NCBI GenBank assembly: GCA_947576095.1
Contig: CANPPW010000005.1
Coordinates: 1 to 54,122, forward strand
Direction of reading: 5' to 3'
Length of the DNA stretch: 54,122 bases
Origin: an uncultured Mycoplasmatota bacterium
GTDB lineage: Bacteria; Bacillota_I; Bacilli_A; RF39; UBA660
Shown here: positions 38,839-47,697 of the stretch, piece by piece
Numbering within the stretch: the first letter of the stretch is position 1
Layout: each line of letters opens with the position of its first letter
Notes under the pieces: generated by a model
What the model was told of the DNA's origin: nothing
Databases searched by the model: none
What the model saw: only the letters and a program-made list of their open reading frames with translations
Position numbers and translations under genes: made by a program

Positions 38839-39422
38839 CATGATTTAGCTTTTATCACATAAAAGCCTTTGTTTTTTGATATCAAAGTAACCAAATATTC
38901 TTTTTGTAGATCTTTCACAACGCTTTTTGCACCTTGATCTTTATGTATAACAAACCAAAGTTCTCCATCCTTTTCTAAGTATTCCTTAGCTTCAAATAAT
39001 ATTTGATAGAGAATTTGTTTCCCAACACGTATGGGAGGATTTGTTATAATATATCGATATTTTTTATTGATTTTTTCATAGAGATCGCTTTTAAAAACAT
39101 TGGCACGAACTTCGTTTCTTACAACATTTTTTTGTGAGAGATGCAAACTTCTATCATTGATATCCACCATATCTACATCAGCAGAGGATATTTTTGCTAA
39201 ATAAATTCCAATAGGCCCATAACCACAACCAAAGTCTAATACATTTCCTTCTATTGCCTCTATGTTTATATTTTCTAGAAGAGATCTCGTTCCAAAATCA
39301 AGACCCTTTTTAGAAAATACACCATGATCGACAAAAAAAGACAACTTTTCATCACCAATTTTAGCAAAAATGATTTTTTCTTCACTTTTTAAATTTTTAT
39401 CATTTTCAAAATAGTGTGACAT
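38835..39422 (-). CDS. RsmC-like class I methyltransferase (YbxB type)
   Basis: 195 residues. SAM-binding motif VLDFGCGYGPIGIYLA (about 62-77), acidic MVDIND, and the catalytic NPPIRVGKQILYQI (about 127-140), where NPP is typical for N2-guanine methyltransferases of the RsmC family. The small single-domain form between rplL and rpoB is the YbxB of Bacillus. Likely target: a guanine in 16S rRNA, by homology only. A terminator separates it from rplL and rpoB has its own promoter, so it may be expressed by readthrough. Confidence 0.88.
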   Translation of the reverse strand: MSHYFENDKNLKSEEKIIFAKIGDEKLSFFVDHGVFSKKGLDFGTRSLLENINIEAIEGNVLDFGCGYGPIGIYLAKISSADVDMVDINDRSLHLSQKNVVRNEVRANVFKSDLYEKINKKYRYIITNPPIRVGKQILYQILFEAKEYLEKDGELWFVIHKDQGAKSVVKDLQKEYLVTLISKNKGFYVIKAKSC

Positions 39423-39494
39423 AACTCCTCCATCTATTTTTACAATCTTATAAGATTTCTAAAACACCTTTAGAAAAACTAGGCATATTTTATC

Positions 39495-39543
39495 AAAAAC
39501 GCAAAGGAAACCCATACTAGATTTAGTATAGGTTTCTCCTTTC
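39495..39543 (-). terminator. terminator after rplL
   Basis: AAACCTATACTA and TAGTATGGGTTT form a 12-bp stem with loop AATC; AAAGG/CCTTT extends it past a two-base bulge, then GCGTTTTTG. Confidence 0.75.
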
Positions 39544-39544
39544 T

Positions 39545-39913
39545 TTATTTCAATTCGATTGTAGCTCCTGCTTCTTCAAATTTTGCTTTAATTTCATTTG
39601 CTTCATCAGTAGAAACGCCTTCTTTAACATTTCCACCATTATCTGCAACTTCTTTAGCTTCTTTAAGTCCTAATCCTGTATATTCACGAACAAGTTTGAT
39701 AACTGCGATTTTATTAGAACCAGCTGCTGTAAGCACTACATTTACAGTAGAAGGCCCTTCTTCTGCAGCTCCTGCTTGTGGTGCAGCTGCTACTGCTACT
39801 GCACTTGGATCTACACCAAATTCCTCTTTCATTGCATCTACTAATTCTTTTACTTCAAGAATTGTCATTTCTTTTAAACCACTAATAAATTCATCTTTTG
39901 TAAATTTTGCCAT
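39545..39913 (-). CDS. rplL: 50S ribosomal protein L7/L12
   Basis: 122 residues: N-terminal dimerisation domain (1-35), an Ala/Gly hinge [14 protein letters not shown] and the C-terminal factor-binding domain with [36 protein letters not shown]. This stalk protein recruits EF-Tu and EF-G. Follows rplJ by 17 bases. Confidence 0.98.
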   Translation of the reverse strand: MAKFTKDEFISGLKEMTILEVKELVDAMKEEFGVDPSAVAVAAAPQAGAAEEGPSTVNVVLTAAGSNKIAVIKLVREYTGLGLKEAKEVADNGGNVKEGVSTDEANEIKAKFEEAGATIELK

Positions 39914-39930
39914 TTTCTTTCCTCCTTAAA

Positions 39931-40422
39931 TTATTTTTCTAAATCTTCACTATATAAATTTAATGCAATTGATAAGTCTCTTACAGTACCCATCAAAGCA
40001 CCAGCAAGCATTGTAAGTAAAGTATCTCTTGATGGAACTGCTGCTAATTTATTTAACATTTCAATATCTGCAACTTGACCATCTACAATTCCCACTTTTA
40101 ACTCTAAGGTTGGGTGTGACTTTGCAAACTCACTTACTGCCTTGATTGGAGCGATTGTATCTTTACCAAACGCCACCACTTTTGGTCCTTCTAACTCTGT
40201 TTCAAGATCAATTTTCAAATTTTCAAGAGCTCTTCTTGTAAGTGTATTTTTATATACTTTTAACTCACAATCGTTTTCTCTTAAAATTCTTCTAAGTTCT
40301 GTTTGTTCTGAAACAGTAAGACCATTGTTATCAAACCAAACAATTGACGCTGATTGCTTTATATTTGATGCAATTTCATCAATTGTCTCTTGTTTTTGAT
40401 TCAAAATCTTTTGATTTGCCAT
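39931..40422 (-). CDS. rplJ: 50S ribosomal protein L10
   Basis: 163 residues; the stalk base that carries L7/L12 dimers. ANQKILNQKQETIDEIASNI, VWFDNNGLTVSEQTELRR and RRALENLKIDLETELEGPKV are recognisable, and AVPSRDTLLTMLAGALMGTV leads to the C-terminal helix that binds L12. L10 (with L12) also represses this mRNA through the leader upstream. Confidence 0.97.
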   Translation of the reverse strand: MANQKILNQKQETIDEIASNIKQSASIVWFDNNGLTVSEQTELRRILRENDCELKVYKNTLTRRALENLKIDLETELEGPKVVAFGKDTIAPIKAVSEFAKSHPTLELKVGIVDGQVADIEMLNKLAAVPSRDTLLTMLAGALMGTVRDLSIALNLYSEDLEK

Positions 40423-40575
40423 ACTAACCTCCTTTTAACGTTTATTACACATAAAAGTCCTTATTTTGTTTCCGTAGCAAACTCCATAAGGACTCAAAGG
40501 TTCATTTGTTCCTCGGTAGGGAATTAAGCCTAAAGCACCTACTGTCTACGGTAATAATATTCTATTTTTCTTGGC
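40423..40575 (-). ncRNA. L10 leader (ribosomal protein leader RNA)
   Basis: The stretch between the promoter and rplJ has the usual L10 leader features: an AGGTGCTTTAGG and TAATTCCCTACCGAGG kink-turn region, then AGTCCTTAT paired with ATAAGGACT (40456-40494) followed by a short T run, an attenuator-type hairpin. In Bacillota L10-L12 binds such a leader to lower rplJL expression. Confidence 0.8.
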
Positions 40576-40582
40576 TATACGC

Positions 40583-40611
40583 ATTATAGCACAGCTTTTT
40601 TTAATTGTCAA
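40583..40611 (-). promoter_or_regulatory. consensus promoter of rplJL
   Basis: TTGACA (40606-40611), 17-base spacer and TATAAT (40583-40588), both perfect, with an extended TG before the -10. The -35 lies inside the last codons of rplA. Confidence 0.9.
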
Positions 40612-41296
40612 AACTATTTGTATCAATTTTGATTCCAGGACCCATTGTTGTAGAAATAGCTACATTTTTAATGTATGTTCCTTTTACGACAGATGGTTTA
40701 GATTTTGCAATAATTGATACAAATGAGCGAATATTTTCAGCTAATTTTTCATCATCAAATGATACTTTTCCAACAAGTACATGAACATTTCCATAACTGT
40801 CAGTTCTATATTCTACTCTTCCTTTTTTTACATCCTCTACAGCTTTTTTAACATCTGTTGTAACTGTTCCTGTTTTAGGGTTTGGCATAAGTCCTTTTGG
40901 ACCTAATACTCTACCTAATTTTCCAAGAGCTGGCATCATATCCGGGGTAGCAATCATTGTATCAAAACCAAACCAGTTTTCTTTTTCTATTTTTTCAAGC
41001 ATATCAGCATCTCCGACAAAATCTGCTCCTGCTTCTTTTGCTGCTTTTGCATTTTCTCCTTTAGCAATTACTAAAACTGTTTTTGTTTTACCAATGCCAT
41101 TTGGAAGAACTGCAGCTCCTCTTAGTTGTTGTTCTGCTTTACGAGTATCTAAGTTTAATCTCATAGCAAGTTCAACAGAAGAGTCAAATTTTGTAGTAGC
41201 AGTTTTTTTAGCAAGTGCAATTGCTTCTTCTAGAGAATATGCTTTATTTTTTTCAACTAGCTTACTAGCTTCTACATATTTTTTACTTCTTTTCAT
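40601..41296 (-). CDS. rplA: 50S ribosomal protein L1
   Basis: 231 residues. [57 protein letters not shown] and [12 protein letters not shown] mark the two domains that hold the L1 stalk RNA. TAAGGAGGAAGAAA precedes the ATG; that site is part of an L1-operator-like hairpin (separate entry). L1 is the known autogenous repressor of rplKA. Confidence 0.98.
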   Translation of the reverse strand: MKRSKKYVEASKLVEKNKAYSLEEAIALAKKTATTKFDSSVELAMRLNLDTRKAEQQLRGAAVLPNGIGKTKTVLVIAKGENAKAAKEAGADFVGDADMLEKIEKENWFGFDTMIATPDMMPALGKLGRVLGPKGLMPNPKTGTVTTDVKKAVEDVKKGRVEYRTDSYGNVHVLVGKVSFDDEKLAENIRSFVSIIAKSKPSVVKGTYIKNVAISTTMGPGIKIDTNSFDN

Positions 41297-41307
41297 TTTT
41301 CTTCCTC

Positions 41308-41363
41308 CTTATGTGGTGTGTGCGGGTGAAAAGAATGCGGACTTTTCTTCCTCCCACATAGGC
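41308..41363 (-). promoter_or_regulatory. second L1-operator-like hairpin, before rplA
   Basis: In the 87-base rplK-rplA gap the minus strand has CCTATGTGGGAGG ... CACCACATAAGGAGG. CCTATGTGG pairs with CCACATAAGG, so the stem would hide the rplA ribosome site, and GTGGGAGG with ACCAC is the shape of the L1-binding part of 23S helix 76-77. It copies the motif found in front of rplK. Confidence 0.6.
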
Positions 41364-41383
41364 TAGGCCTATTACTAAAATCT

Positions 41384-41812
41384 TTAATCTTCTACTTTTA
41401 CGCCCATATTGCGAGCTGTTCCTGCTACAATATCCATTGCTTTTTCAATTGTATAACAGTTCAAATCTTGTAATTTAATTTCAGCAATTTCTTTTAGCTG
41501 ATCTTTTGAAAGCGTTGCAACTGTCTCATTGGCTCCTTTTGTTGAGCCTTTTTTTATTTTTGTCACTTTCTTAATTAAGAAAGGAGTTGGTGGAGTTTTT
41601 ATTACAAAATCAAAACTTCTATCTTCATAGATTGTAATTTCAACTGGTAAAATATCTCCCATTTTATCTTTAGTTGCATCATTATATTTTGTACAAAATT
41701 CCTGCAAATTAATACCTGCTGGTCCTAAAACTGTTCCAACTGGTGGAGCTGGTGTTGCTTTTCCTGCTGGAATTTGTAATTTAATTTTTTTACTTACTTG
41801 TTTAGCTGCCAC
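41384..41812 (-). CDS. rplK: 50S ribosomal protein L11
   Basis: 142 residues from a GTG at 41812 (VAAKQVSKKIKLQIPAGKA), chosen because AGGAGG sits eight bases in front. N-terminal proline-rich linker PAGKATPAPPVG and the C-terminal RNA-binding half with KTPPTPFLIKK and GTARNMGVKV. L11 forms the GTPase-associated centre with 23S and the stalk; it is also required for stringent response. Confidence 0.97.
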   Translation of the reverse strand: MAAKQVSKKIKLQIPAGKATPAPPVGTVLGPAGINLQEFCTKYNDATKDKMGDILPVEITIYEDRSFDFVIKTPPTPFLIKKVTKIKKGSTKGANETVATLSKDQLKEIAEIKLQDLNCYTIEKAMDIVAGTARNMGVKVED

Positions 41813-41841
41813 GAAAAACACCTCCTATATTATTTTTTCGC

Positions 41842-41894
41842 GAGTGGTTCTATTAGCACCTTCTGTCCGCTGGCAGATGTATACCTCCCACTTG
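41842..41894 (-). promoter_or_regulatory. L1 operator-like leader of rplKA
   Basis: AAGTGGGAGGTATAC ... AGAACCACTCG: AGTGG pairs with CCACT and GTGGGAGG forms the conserved internal loop seen in L1-binding 23S RNA. Translational repression of rplK by L1 is the established model for this motif. Confidence 0.65.
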
Positions 41895-41922
41895 TCTATA
41901 TATAAAAATATATAGCTTTATT

Positions 41923-41951
41923 AATATAACATATTTTTATCAGCTTGTCTA
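41923..41951 (-). promoter_or_regulatory. promoter of rplKA
   Basis: TAGACA (41946-41951), 17-base spacer and TATATT (41923-41928); each box has one mismatch to consensus. Confidence 0.65.
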
Positions 41952-42050
41952 TATTTTTATTGTTTATATTTGTTTTATATGCAAATAAATACATTTTAGA
42001 CCTTTTATGGGATCTCAATTTCATCTTAATCATAAAATGAATTAAATTCT

Positions 42051-42079
42051 CAAAAAATATAGTGCTTCCTACACTATAT
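42051..42079 (-). terminator. terminator after nusG
   Basis: ATATAGTG and CACTATAT with a seven-base loop, then six T on the minus strand. Confidence 0.85.
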
Positions 42080-42093
42080 CCTTTATATAAAAT

Positions 42094-42627
42094 CTATGCT
42101 TTTTCAATTTCATGCAAAGCCAATTCTACAATTGTTTCTTGACCAAATAAATCTAAAGCAACCTCAAGTTTTTGTTTTTCCAAATCAAGAGATTTAATCG
42201 TTCCAAACATTCCTGAAAATGGACCATTACTTACCTTTACTGTATCTCCTACAGTAAGTTCATTTTCCATATCTAATCTAGAAAGCCCCATAGAGCCTAA
42301 GATTTGATCTACTTCTGCTGGTGTTAAAGGAAAAGGTTTCGCCCCTTTACCTGAAGATCCTATAAATCCTGTAACACCTGGAGTATTACGAACAATAAAC
42401 CAAGCTTCATCTGTCATAACCATTTCTACTAAAATATAACCAGGAAACATTTTTTTTAGTTTTTCTTTTTTTACCCCATCTTTTACTTCTACTTCTTTTT
42501 GTTCTGGAACTACAATCCTATAAATATGATCTTCCATTCCCATAGAGTTTGCACGCATTTCTAACTTTTCTTTTACCTTATTCTCATGTCCTGAATAAGT
42601 ATTTACAACATACCATTCTTTTTCCAT
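42094..42627 (-). CDS. nusG: transcription termination/antitermination factor NusG
   Basis: 177 residues from the ATG at 42627 (MEKEWYVVNTYSGHENKV); the start overlaps the secE stop as TAATG, so the two are coupled. NGN domain with MFPGYILVEMVMTDEAWFIV and RNTPGVTGFIG, then a KOW domain with VKVSNGPFSGMFGTIKSLD. Binds RNA polymerase and couples it with the ribosome. Confidence 0.97.
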   Translation of the reverse strand: MEKEWYVVNTYSGHENKVKEKLEMRANSMGMEDHIYRIVVPEQKEVEVKDGVKKEKLKKMFPGYILVEMVMTDEAWFIVRNTPGVTGFIGSSGKGAKPFPLTPAEVDQILGSMGLSRLDMENELTVGDTVKVSNGPFSGMFGTIKSLDLEKQKLEVALDLFGQETIVELALHEIEKA

Positions 42628-42809
42628 TATTTCACCATCCAAGAATTAAAAAACGCAAGTACAACATCAGTTATACTAAAAAATAATGCAAATATAAGTA
42701 TAAAACCTATTGTTGCTACTGAATATGTGGTCATTTCTTTTTTTGTTGGCCACTTTACCTTTTTCATTTCCCCTTTTACACCCATAAAGAAACGAGCTAA
42801 TTTTTTCAT
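42627..42809 (-). CDS. secE: protein translocase subunit SecE
   Basis: 60 residues, one membrane helix (about 28-52). FMGVKGEMKKVKWPTKKEM holds the conserved KVxWPT motif. AAGAGGTGGAAT precedes the ATG. Part of SecYEG. No rpmG (L33) gene is found in front of it, unlike in many Bacilli. Confidence 0.96.
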   Translation of the reverse strand: MKKLARFFMGVKGEMKKVKWPTKKEMTTYSVATIGFILIFALFFSITDVVLAFFNSWMVK

Positions 42810-42873
42810 ATTCCACCTCTTTAATAAAATATGTTTTTATTTCAAAATAAAAAACACCCTCGTGTCTATAGAA

Positions 42874-42902
42874 AGCATATCATAGTTATATACCCATGTC
42901 AA
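42874..42902 (-). promoter_or_regulatory. promoter of secE-nusG
   Basis: TTGACA (42897-42902), 17-base spacer and TATGCT (42874-42879). The rest of the gap to the divergent lipoprotein (42903-43100) is very AT-rich; it contains the palindrome TATACTAGTATA at 43024-43035 and no gene. Confidence 0.65.
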
Positions 42903-43116
42903 TAAAGGAATATCATTTTACATTGATAATCTCCATTTAAATTATCATATATAGAAATAATACATCATATAAAAATTAAAATAACAAATTAATCTTATAA
43001 AAAAAATTATAAAAATCTTCTACTATACTAGTATATACAAAAATTTATATTTAAATCACACTTTTGCATAAATCCTAAAAAAAAGCAAATACTATAAAAT
43101 AAAAGGAGGTAAAAAC

Positions 43117-43653
43117 ATGAAAAAGAAAAAAATAAGTTCTGTAATAGCTGTATTATTTTGTTTTATTGCCTTAACAGGTTGTATGGATAAAAAAGGAATG
43201 GATGCAACTGATATTACTGATACAGATCCTAGTATTCAAGATAAGGATACAGAAAACAAAATGGATACCATTGAGGAAAAAGCCAAAAATGATGTAGCAA
43301 ACGGAAATGATGTTACAAAAGAAAAAATAAATGAGGCTATTACATACATCCATAAACATATAGATGATCCTTTTAAAGATGAAAAGACAACTGAAACACT
43401 TGCTTACTATGGTGCCTATTTAAAACATGCAGGCAATGATACCCATGAAATTTCTAAAATGGGCGAACACGTTCATACATATGTGAAAGATATTTATAAT
43501 AAAACAAAAAAAGAGATGGATGAAACAAGTACAACTCTAAAAAAGGAAATTAAAAATCAATTAGATAAAATAGAAAATAAAAAAGATGAAATCATTGATG
43601 AATTCCATCTTTCTCTCAAAAAAGCAACTGAAAATAATACTATCAATGAGTAG
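43117..43653 (+). CDS. lipoprotein of unknown function
   Basis: 178 residues with a type II signal peptide: MKKKK, hydrophobic VIAVLFCFIA, and lipobox LTGC (Cys 22 after processing is the lipidated residue). The mature part is hydrophilic and rich in Lys, Asp, Glu and Thr; the last third (about 115-175) is long amphipathic helix, probably coiled coil. No recognised domain. AAAGGAGGTAAAAAC precedes the ATG. One of the few plus-strand genes; converges on tex. Confidence 0.85.
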   Translation: MKKKKISSVIAVLFCFIALTGCMDKKGMDATDITDTDPSIQDKDTENKMDTIEEKAKNDVANGNDVTKEKINEAITYIHKHIDDPFKDEKTTETLAYYGAYLKHAGNDTHEISKMGEHVHTYVKDIYNKTKKEMDETSTTLKKEIKNQLDKIENKKDEIIDEFHLSLKKATENNTINE

Positions 43654-43666
43654 TATTATTTTTTCT
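43633..43666 (+). terminator. terminator shared by the lipoprotein gene and tex
   Basis: AATAATACTA and TAGTATTATT form a perfect 10-bp stem; T runs flank it on both strands. The stem overlaps the final lipoprotein codons. Confidence 0.8.
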
Positions 43667-45816
43667 TATTTTAAAATTGGTTCTAAGAGAGATAAGGCAA
43701 CTTTTTCTTTATCAATAAATATCTCCTCTACATAACAGTCTACAATATCTCCTACACCCAAAATTTCACTAGGGTGTTTTATATATTTATCTGTTAATTT
43801 TGAAATATGGGCAAGACCATCATTATGAAGACCAATATCTATAAAAGCTCCAAAATCAACAACATTTCGAACAGTTCCTTGCAATTTCATACCTACTTTT
43901 AAATCACTTATTTCTAAAATATCACTTTTAAGTAGTGGCTTTGGCATATCATCTCTAGGATCTCGATTCGGTTTCTTAAAAGATTCTATGATATCTTCTA
44001 GTGTATATATATCAGCATTTACATGTTCCTTTATATCTGTTATAGATATTTTAGATAAAATTTCTATCATTTTAGATGTTCCAATATCTTCTACTTTCAT
44101 TCCGATATAATCTAATAGCTGTATAGATGCATTGTAACTTTCAGGATGGATAGAGGTCGCATCTAATCGATTCTTTCCATCAACAATTCGTAAAAACCCA
44201 ACAGCTTGTTCATAGACTTTATCACTTAATAAGGGTTGGATTTCCTCTCTAGATAAAATTTTTCCATTTTGATTTCGGTATGATAATATCTTTTTAATGT
44301 GATTTTTTTTCAGCCCAGAAACATACTTAAACAAACTTTCTGATGCTGTATTTATATTTACACCTACTCGATTCACTGTCTTACTTACAACAAAATCTAA
44401 AGATTCTGCTAATTTCTTATTGGCAATATCATGTTGGTATAAACCAACACCAATACTTTCGGGATCAATTTTCACAAGTTCAGAAAGTGGGTCCTGAAGT
44501 CTTCTTCCAATGCTAATAGCACTTCTCTTTTCAACTGTTAAATTAGGAAACTCTTCTATTGCAATTTTAGAAGCCGAATAAACACTCGCACCTGCTTCGC
44601 TTACAATCACATATTGACATTTATGATCAGCTCTTTTTAATAGTCCTGCTACAAAAGCCTCACTTTCTCTAGAAGCTGTTCCATTCCCAATTGCAACCAT
44701 ATCAATGTGATATGTATTGATTAAATCCAGCATTTTTCTTTCCGCTTCTTCTTTTTCATTTCTAGGCTCATGTGGATATATCACATCAATCTTTACATTT
44801 TTTCCCGTTGGATCTATAACAGCTAGTTTACATCCCGTTCGGTAAGCAGGATCAAATCCAAGCACCCACTTATCTTTCATAGGTGGTTGTAACAATAACT
44901 TTTCTAAATTGTCACTAAAATTTTCAATAGCGGAATCTTCCCCTATTTCTGTCAAATCATTACGTATTTCTCTATTAATAGAAGGAAAGATAAGTCGTTT
45001 ATAACTATCTCTAATAGCATTTTTAACAATATCTATAACAAAAGAATCTTTACATTTTATAATTTGTTTTTCCAAATAAGAATAAATAGGTTCTATATCC
45101 ACATCAATAGATACTGTTATTATATTTTCCCTCTCTGCTCGATTCAAAGCAAGAATGCGATGGGGTCTTATCTTTTTTATAGACTCACTATACTCATAAT
45201 ACATTTCATATGTTTTCTTTTCATCTACAGCATTTTTTCTTTTTTTAGAAGTGATAACCCCATTTTGATATATGTATTTTCGTATCCATTTCCGATACAA
45301 CGCATGATCACTTATATTTTCAGCAATAATATATAAAGCTCCCATACATGCATCTTCTATTGTTTTTACATTTTCATTTATAAATGGTTTGGTAAGATTT
45401 TCTACACTGCCCTTCAAGGGAAATGTCATTATTTTTTTAGCTAAAGGTTCTAATCCATTTTTGATAGCCTCTGTAGCTTTTGTTTTTTTCTTTTCTTTAA
45501 ATGGTCTATATAAATCTTCAACTTCTACTAAACGAGTCGCTTGTAAAATTTTGTTTTTTAAATCTTCATCAAGTAACCCTTTCTCATCAATTAAACGAAT
45601 GACATCGTCTTTTCTTTTATTTAGATGAACCTGATACATATAAAATTCATCAATTTTTCGAATTTGTTCTTCGTCTAAATTCCCAGTAGCTTCTTTACGA
45701 TATCTAGCAATAAAAGGAATGGTATTTCCTTCTTCTAACAAAGACAAAGTGGCCTTTATGCCACTTTCTTTAATCTGTAAAGAAGTACTGATTTGTTTCA
45801 TTACTTCTTCGTTCAT
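43666..45816 (-). CDS. tex: Tex-family RNA-binding transcription accessory protein
   Basis: 716 residues. The N-terminal helical domain has NTIPFIARYRKEATGNLDEEQIR; a YqgF-like RNase fold (WVLGFDPAYRTGCKLAVID, about 315-450) follows; helix-hairpin-helix motifs include VGVNINTASESLFKYVSGLKKN-type sequence near 490-510; and a C-terminal S1 domain (about 640-713) has VGMKLQGTVRNVVDFGAFID. Tex is conserved in bacteria and binds nucleic acid in transcription; precise role unsettled. Ten bases behind a small membrane protein gene. Confidence 0.95.
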   Translation of the reverse strand: MNEEVMKQISTSLQIKESGIKATLSLLEEGNTIPFIARYRKEATGNLDEEQIRKIDEFYMYQVHLNKRKDDVIRLIDEKGLLDEDLKNKILQATRLVEVEDLYRPFKEKKKTKATEAIKNGLEPLAKKIMTFPLKGSVENLTKPFINENVKTIEDACMGALYIIAENISDHALYRKWIRKYIYQNGVITSKKRKNAVDEKKTYEMYYEYSESIKKIRPHRILALNRAERENIITVSIDVDIEPIYSYLEKQIIKCKDSFVIDIVKNAIRDSYKRLIFPSINREIRNDLTEIGEDSAIENFSDNLEKLLLQPPMKDKWVLGFDPAYRTGCKLAVIDPTGKNVKIDVIYPHEPRNEKEEAERKMLDLINTYHIDMVAIGNGTASRESEAFVAGLLKRADHKCQYVIVSEAGASVYSASKIAIEEFPNLTVEKRSAISIGRRLQDPLSELVKIDPESIGVGLYQHDIANKKLAESLDFVVSKTVNRVGVNINTASESLFKYVSGLKKNHIKKILSYRNQNGKILSREEIQPLLSDKVYEQAVGFLRIVDGKNRLDATSIHPESYNASIQLLDYIGMKVEDIGTSKMIEILSKISITDIKEHVNADIYTLEDIIESFKKPNRDPRDDMPKPLLKSDILEISDLKVGMKLQGTVRNVVDFGAFIDIGLHNDGLAHISKLTDKYIKHPSEILGVGDIVDCYVEEIFIDKEKVALSLLEPILK

Positions 45817-45825
45817 ATTTTCTCC

Positions 45826-46389
45826 TTAATCAATTCTATTCCGATCTAAAAATTGGGTAAGTTTTCCTTTATCAGTCGCACCCACTAAACTATCCTTTAT
45901 TTTTTCTCCCTCAAACACTAAAATCATAGGTTCAGAATATGTCTCTTTAGTAAGTTCAATCACATTCATAAAATCAATAATTTGATTATTTTTAGATATA
46001 GTTCCTAAATCTAAAAAATCTACCTTTGTTTTTCGTTTTGATAAAACACCTACTACAATATTTTCATATTCTTTATGGATTTTACTATTTTTAGTTGCTA
46101 TGTAAACAACCCTTTTCTCTTTTGATACACTAGCATGTATATATTCATCTAGTGTTATTTCGTTCATAATAGATTCTACTGTAGTGGTATGATTTAAAAT
46201 AAAAGTAATCCCAAGATATAGACAAAGGGCAATCAAAATAGAACTTAATCCTAAAATTGTATATTTTTGTTTTCTATTCATTTTTTCACTTAATAAAACT
46301 TTTTTAGCATTTTCTTTATTTACACTTTTTGCCTTTACCTTTACCTTTGCTGCTGTTTTCCCTACTTTTTGTTTTACTTGGTTTCCCAT
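45826..46389 (-). CDS. membrane-anchored thioredoxin-like protein lacking CxxC
   Basis: 187 residues. A very Lys-rich cytoplasmic N terminus (1-42), one membrane helix (about 45-67) and an extracellular domain. That domain (VVYIATKNSKIHKEYE..., VDFLDLGTISKN, MILVFEGEKIKDSLVGATDK) has the beta-alpha-beta arrangement and the cis-Pro-like EPMILVFEGEK segment of thioredoxins, but there is no Cys at the active-site position, so it should not be a redox enzyme. Ten bases upstream of tex, so coexpressed. Confidence 0.7.
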   Translation of the reverse strand: MGNQVKQKVGKTAAKVKVKAKSVNKENAKKVLLSEKMNRKQKYTILGLSSILIALCLYLGITFILNHTTTVESIMNEITLDEYIHASVSKEKRVVYIATKNSKIHKEYENIVVGVLSKRKTKVDFLDLGTISKNNQIIDFMNVIELTKETYSEPMILVFEGEKIKDSLVGATDKGKLTQFLDRNRID

Positions 46390-46444
46390 TTTCTAACCTC
46401 CCATTATTATAATTGTATCATAAACGAATATAAAATCAAATATT

Positions 46445-47653
46445 TTATTCATGATATTTTTTGTTTATTTTTGTCGTTGATAAAGATCCCTTCTGAATTA
46501 CCCTACTCCCATATTTCTCACGCAATGAAAAAATAATATCCTCTAAATTTTGATTTTCTTCCTTTTCCTCTAATTTTTCAAATAAAGATACCTGATAAGA
46601 GGCTTTCGAAACAAGTGTATCTAAACGAATTGCTAACAGGCGAACAGGTTCTCCTTTCCAAAGATCTCGAAATAATTTTTTACTAATATCATAAATTTCC
46701 TTACTTGTACAAACTGCATTTGTAAGTTTTATTTGATGAGAGGTAACCGCAAAAAAATGATCTTTCATTTGTACAGCTACCACCTTCGCATACCTTCCCT
46801 TCTGATGCAAAGCTTTGGCTACATTTTCACTCATTGCTAGCAAAATGTTATCTATATCAGTAATATTGGTATAATCTTTTTCTAAAGTAATTGAATTACT
46901 AATTCCTTTAGATTCTCTTTCAACTACCACTTCTTCATTATTTTGGCCATTTGCAGATTGAATGAATTTATGAGCATTATTTTTTAAATATTTATATAAA
47001 AAACTTTCATTAGCATGGGCCAAGTCATAAATCGTATGAATTTTTAAAATTTTTAATTTTTCGGCACTTCTTTTCCCAACACCATATAATCTATGAACTG
47101 GTAATGGCCATAGTTTTTGTTTCACTTCAGATGCCCATAAAGTATGAACCTTGTTAGGTTTATCAAAATCAGATGCCATTTTCGCACATAATTTATTATT
47201 TCCAATTCCAATGTTTACTGTAAAACCGAGATTTTGATAAATTTCATTCTTCAACTTATGAGCAAAAACAACTGCATCTCCATATAGATTTCTTACTTTT
47301 GTATAATCAAGAAAACATTCATCAATTGATAAAATTTCTATATCTGGAGAATATTTTTCAATATATGAAAATAAAGTATCACTCATCTTTTTATACAATA
47401 GATAATCAGCTGGATATACCTTTAAAACAGGACATTTTCTTCGGGCACTGTAAAGTGTTTCGGCTGTTTGAATACCTAGTTTTTTACAAGGTATGGATTT
47501 AGCAACTACAATGCCTCTTCTTTTCGTTTCATCCCCACCAATCACAGCATAGCTCTTTCTAATATCATATCGATACCCTTTTGATAATAAATCTATAGCT
47601 GTCCATGAAAGAAAAGCATTATTTACATCAATATGCATAATAATCCTATCCAT
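46445..47653 (-). CDS. dinB: Y-family DNA polymerase IV-type
   Basis: 402 residues. Palm with HIDVNNAFLSW (metal Asp 8) and EILSIDECFLDY (Asp/Glu near 109-110); fingers GGDETKRRGIVVAKS; HhH thumb RLYGVGKRSAEKLKI; little finger domain; and a beta-clamp motif QVSLFEK near 356. Translesion polymerase. AAAGGTGATTAT precedes the ATG. The promoter contains an SOS box, so the gene should be LexA-controlled, although lexA is not in the window. Confidence 0.93.
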   Translation of the reverse strand: MDRIIMHIDVNNAFLSWTAIDLLSKGYRYDIRKSYAVIGGDETKRRGIVVAKSIPCKKLGIQTAETLYSARRKCPVLKVYPADYLLYKKMSDTLFSYIEKYSPDIEILSIDECFLDYTKVRNLYGDAVVFAHKLKNEIYQNLGFTVNIGIGNNKLCAKMASDFDKPNKVHTLWASEVKQKLWPLPVHRLYGVGKRSAEKLKILKIHTIYDLAHANESFLYKYLKNNAHKFIQSANGQNNEEVVVERESKGISNSITLEKDYTNITDIDNILLAMSENVAKALHQKGRYAKVVAVQMKDHFFAVTSHQIKLTNAVCTSKEIYDISKKLFRDLWKGEPVRLLAIRLDTLVSKASYQVSLFEKLEEKEENQNLEDIIFSLREKYGSRVIQKGSLSTTKINKKYHE

Positions 47654-47668
47654 ATAATCACCTTTTTT

Positions 47669-47697
47669 ATTCTATCAAAAGAACAGATGTTCGTCAA
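47669..47697 (-). promoter_or_regulatory. dinB promoter with an SOS (LexA) box in its spacer
   Basis: TTGACG (47692-47697), 17-base spacer and TAGAAT (47669-47674). The spacer includes GAACATCTGTTC (47681-47692), an exact GAAC-N4-GTTC Gram-positive LexA site touching the -35 box, placed to block RNA polymerase. Confidence 0.88.

Noticed and set aside
43024-43035. Palindrome TATACTAGTATA before the lipoprotein gene as an operator
   Set aside because: Short, all but one pair AT-type, in a very AT-rich gap, and not placed on a convincing promoter.
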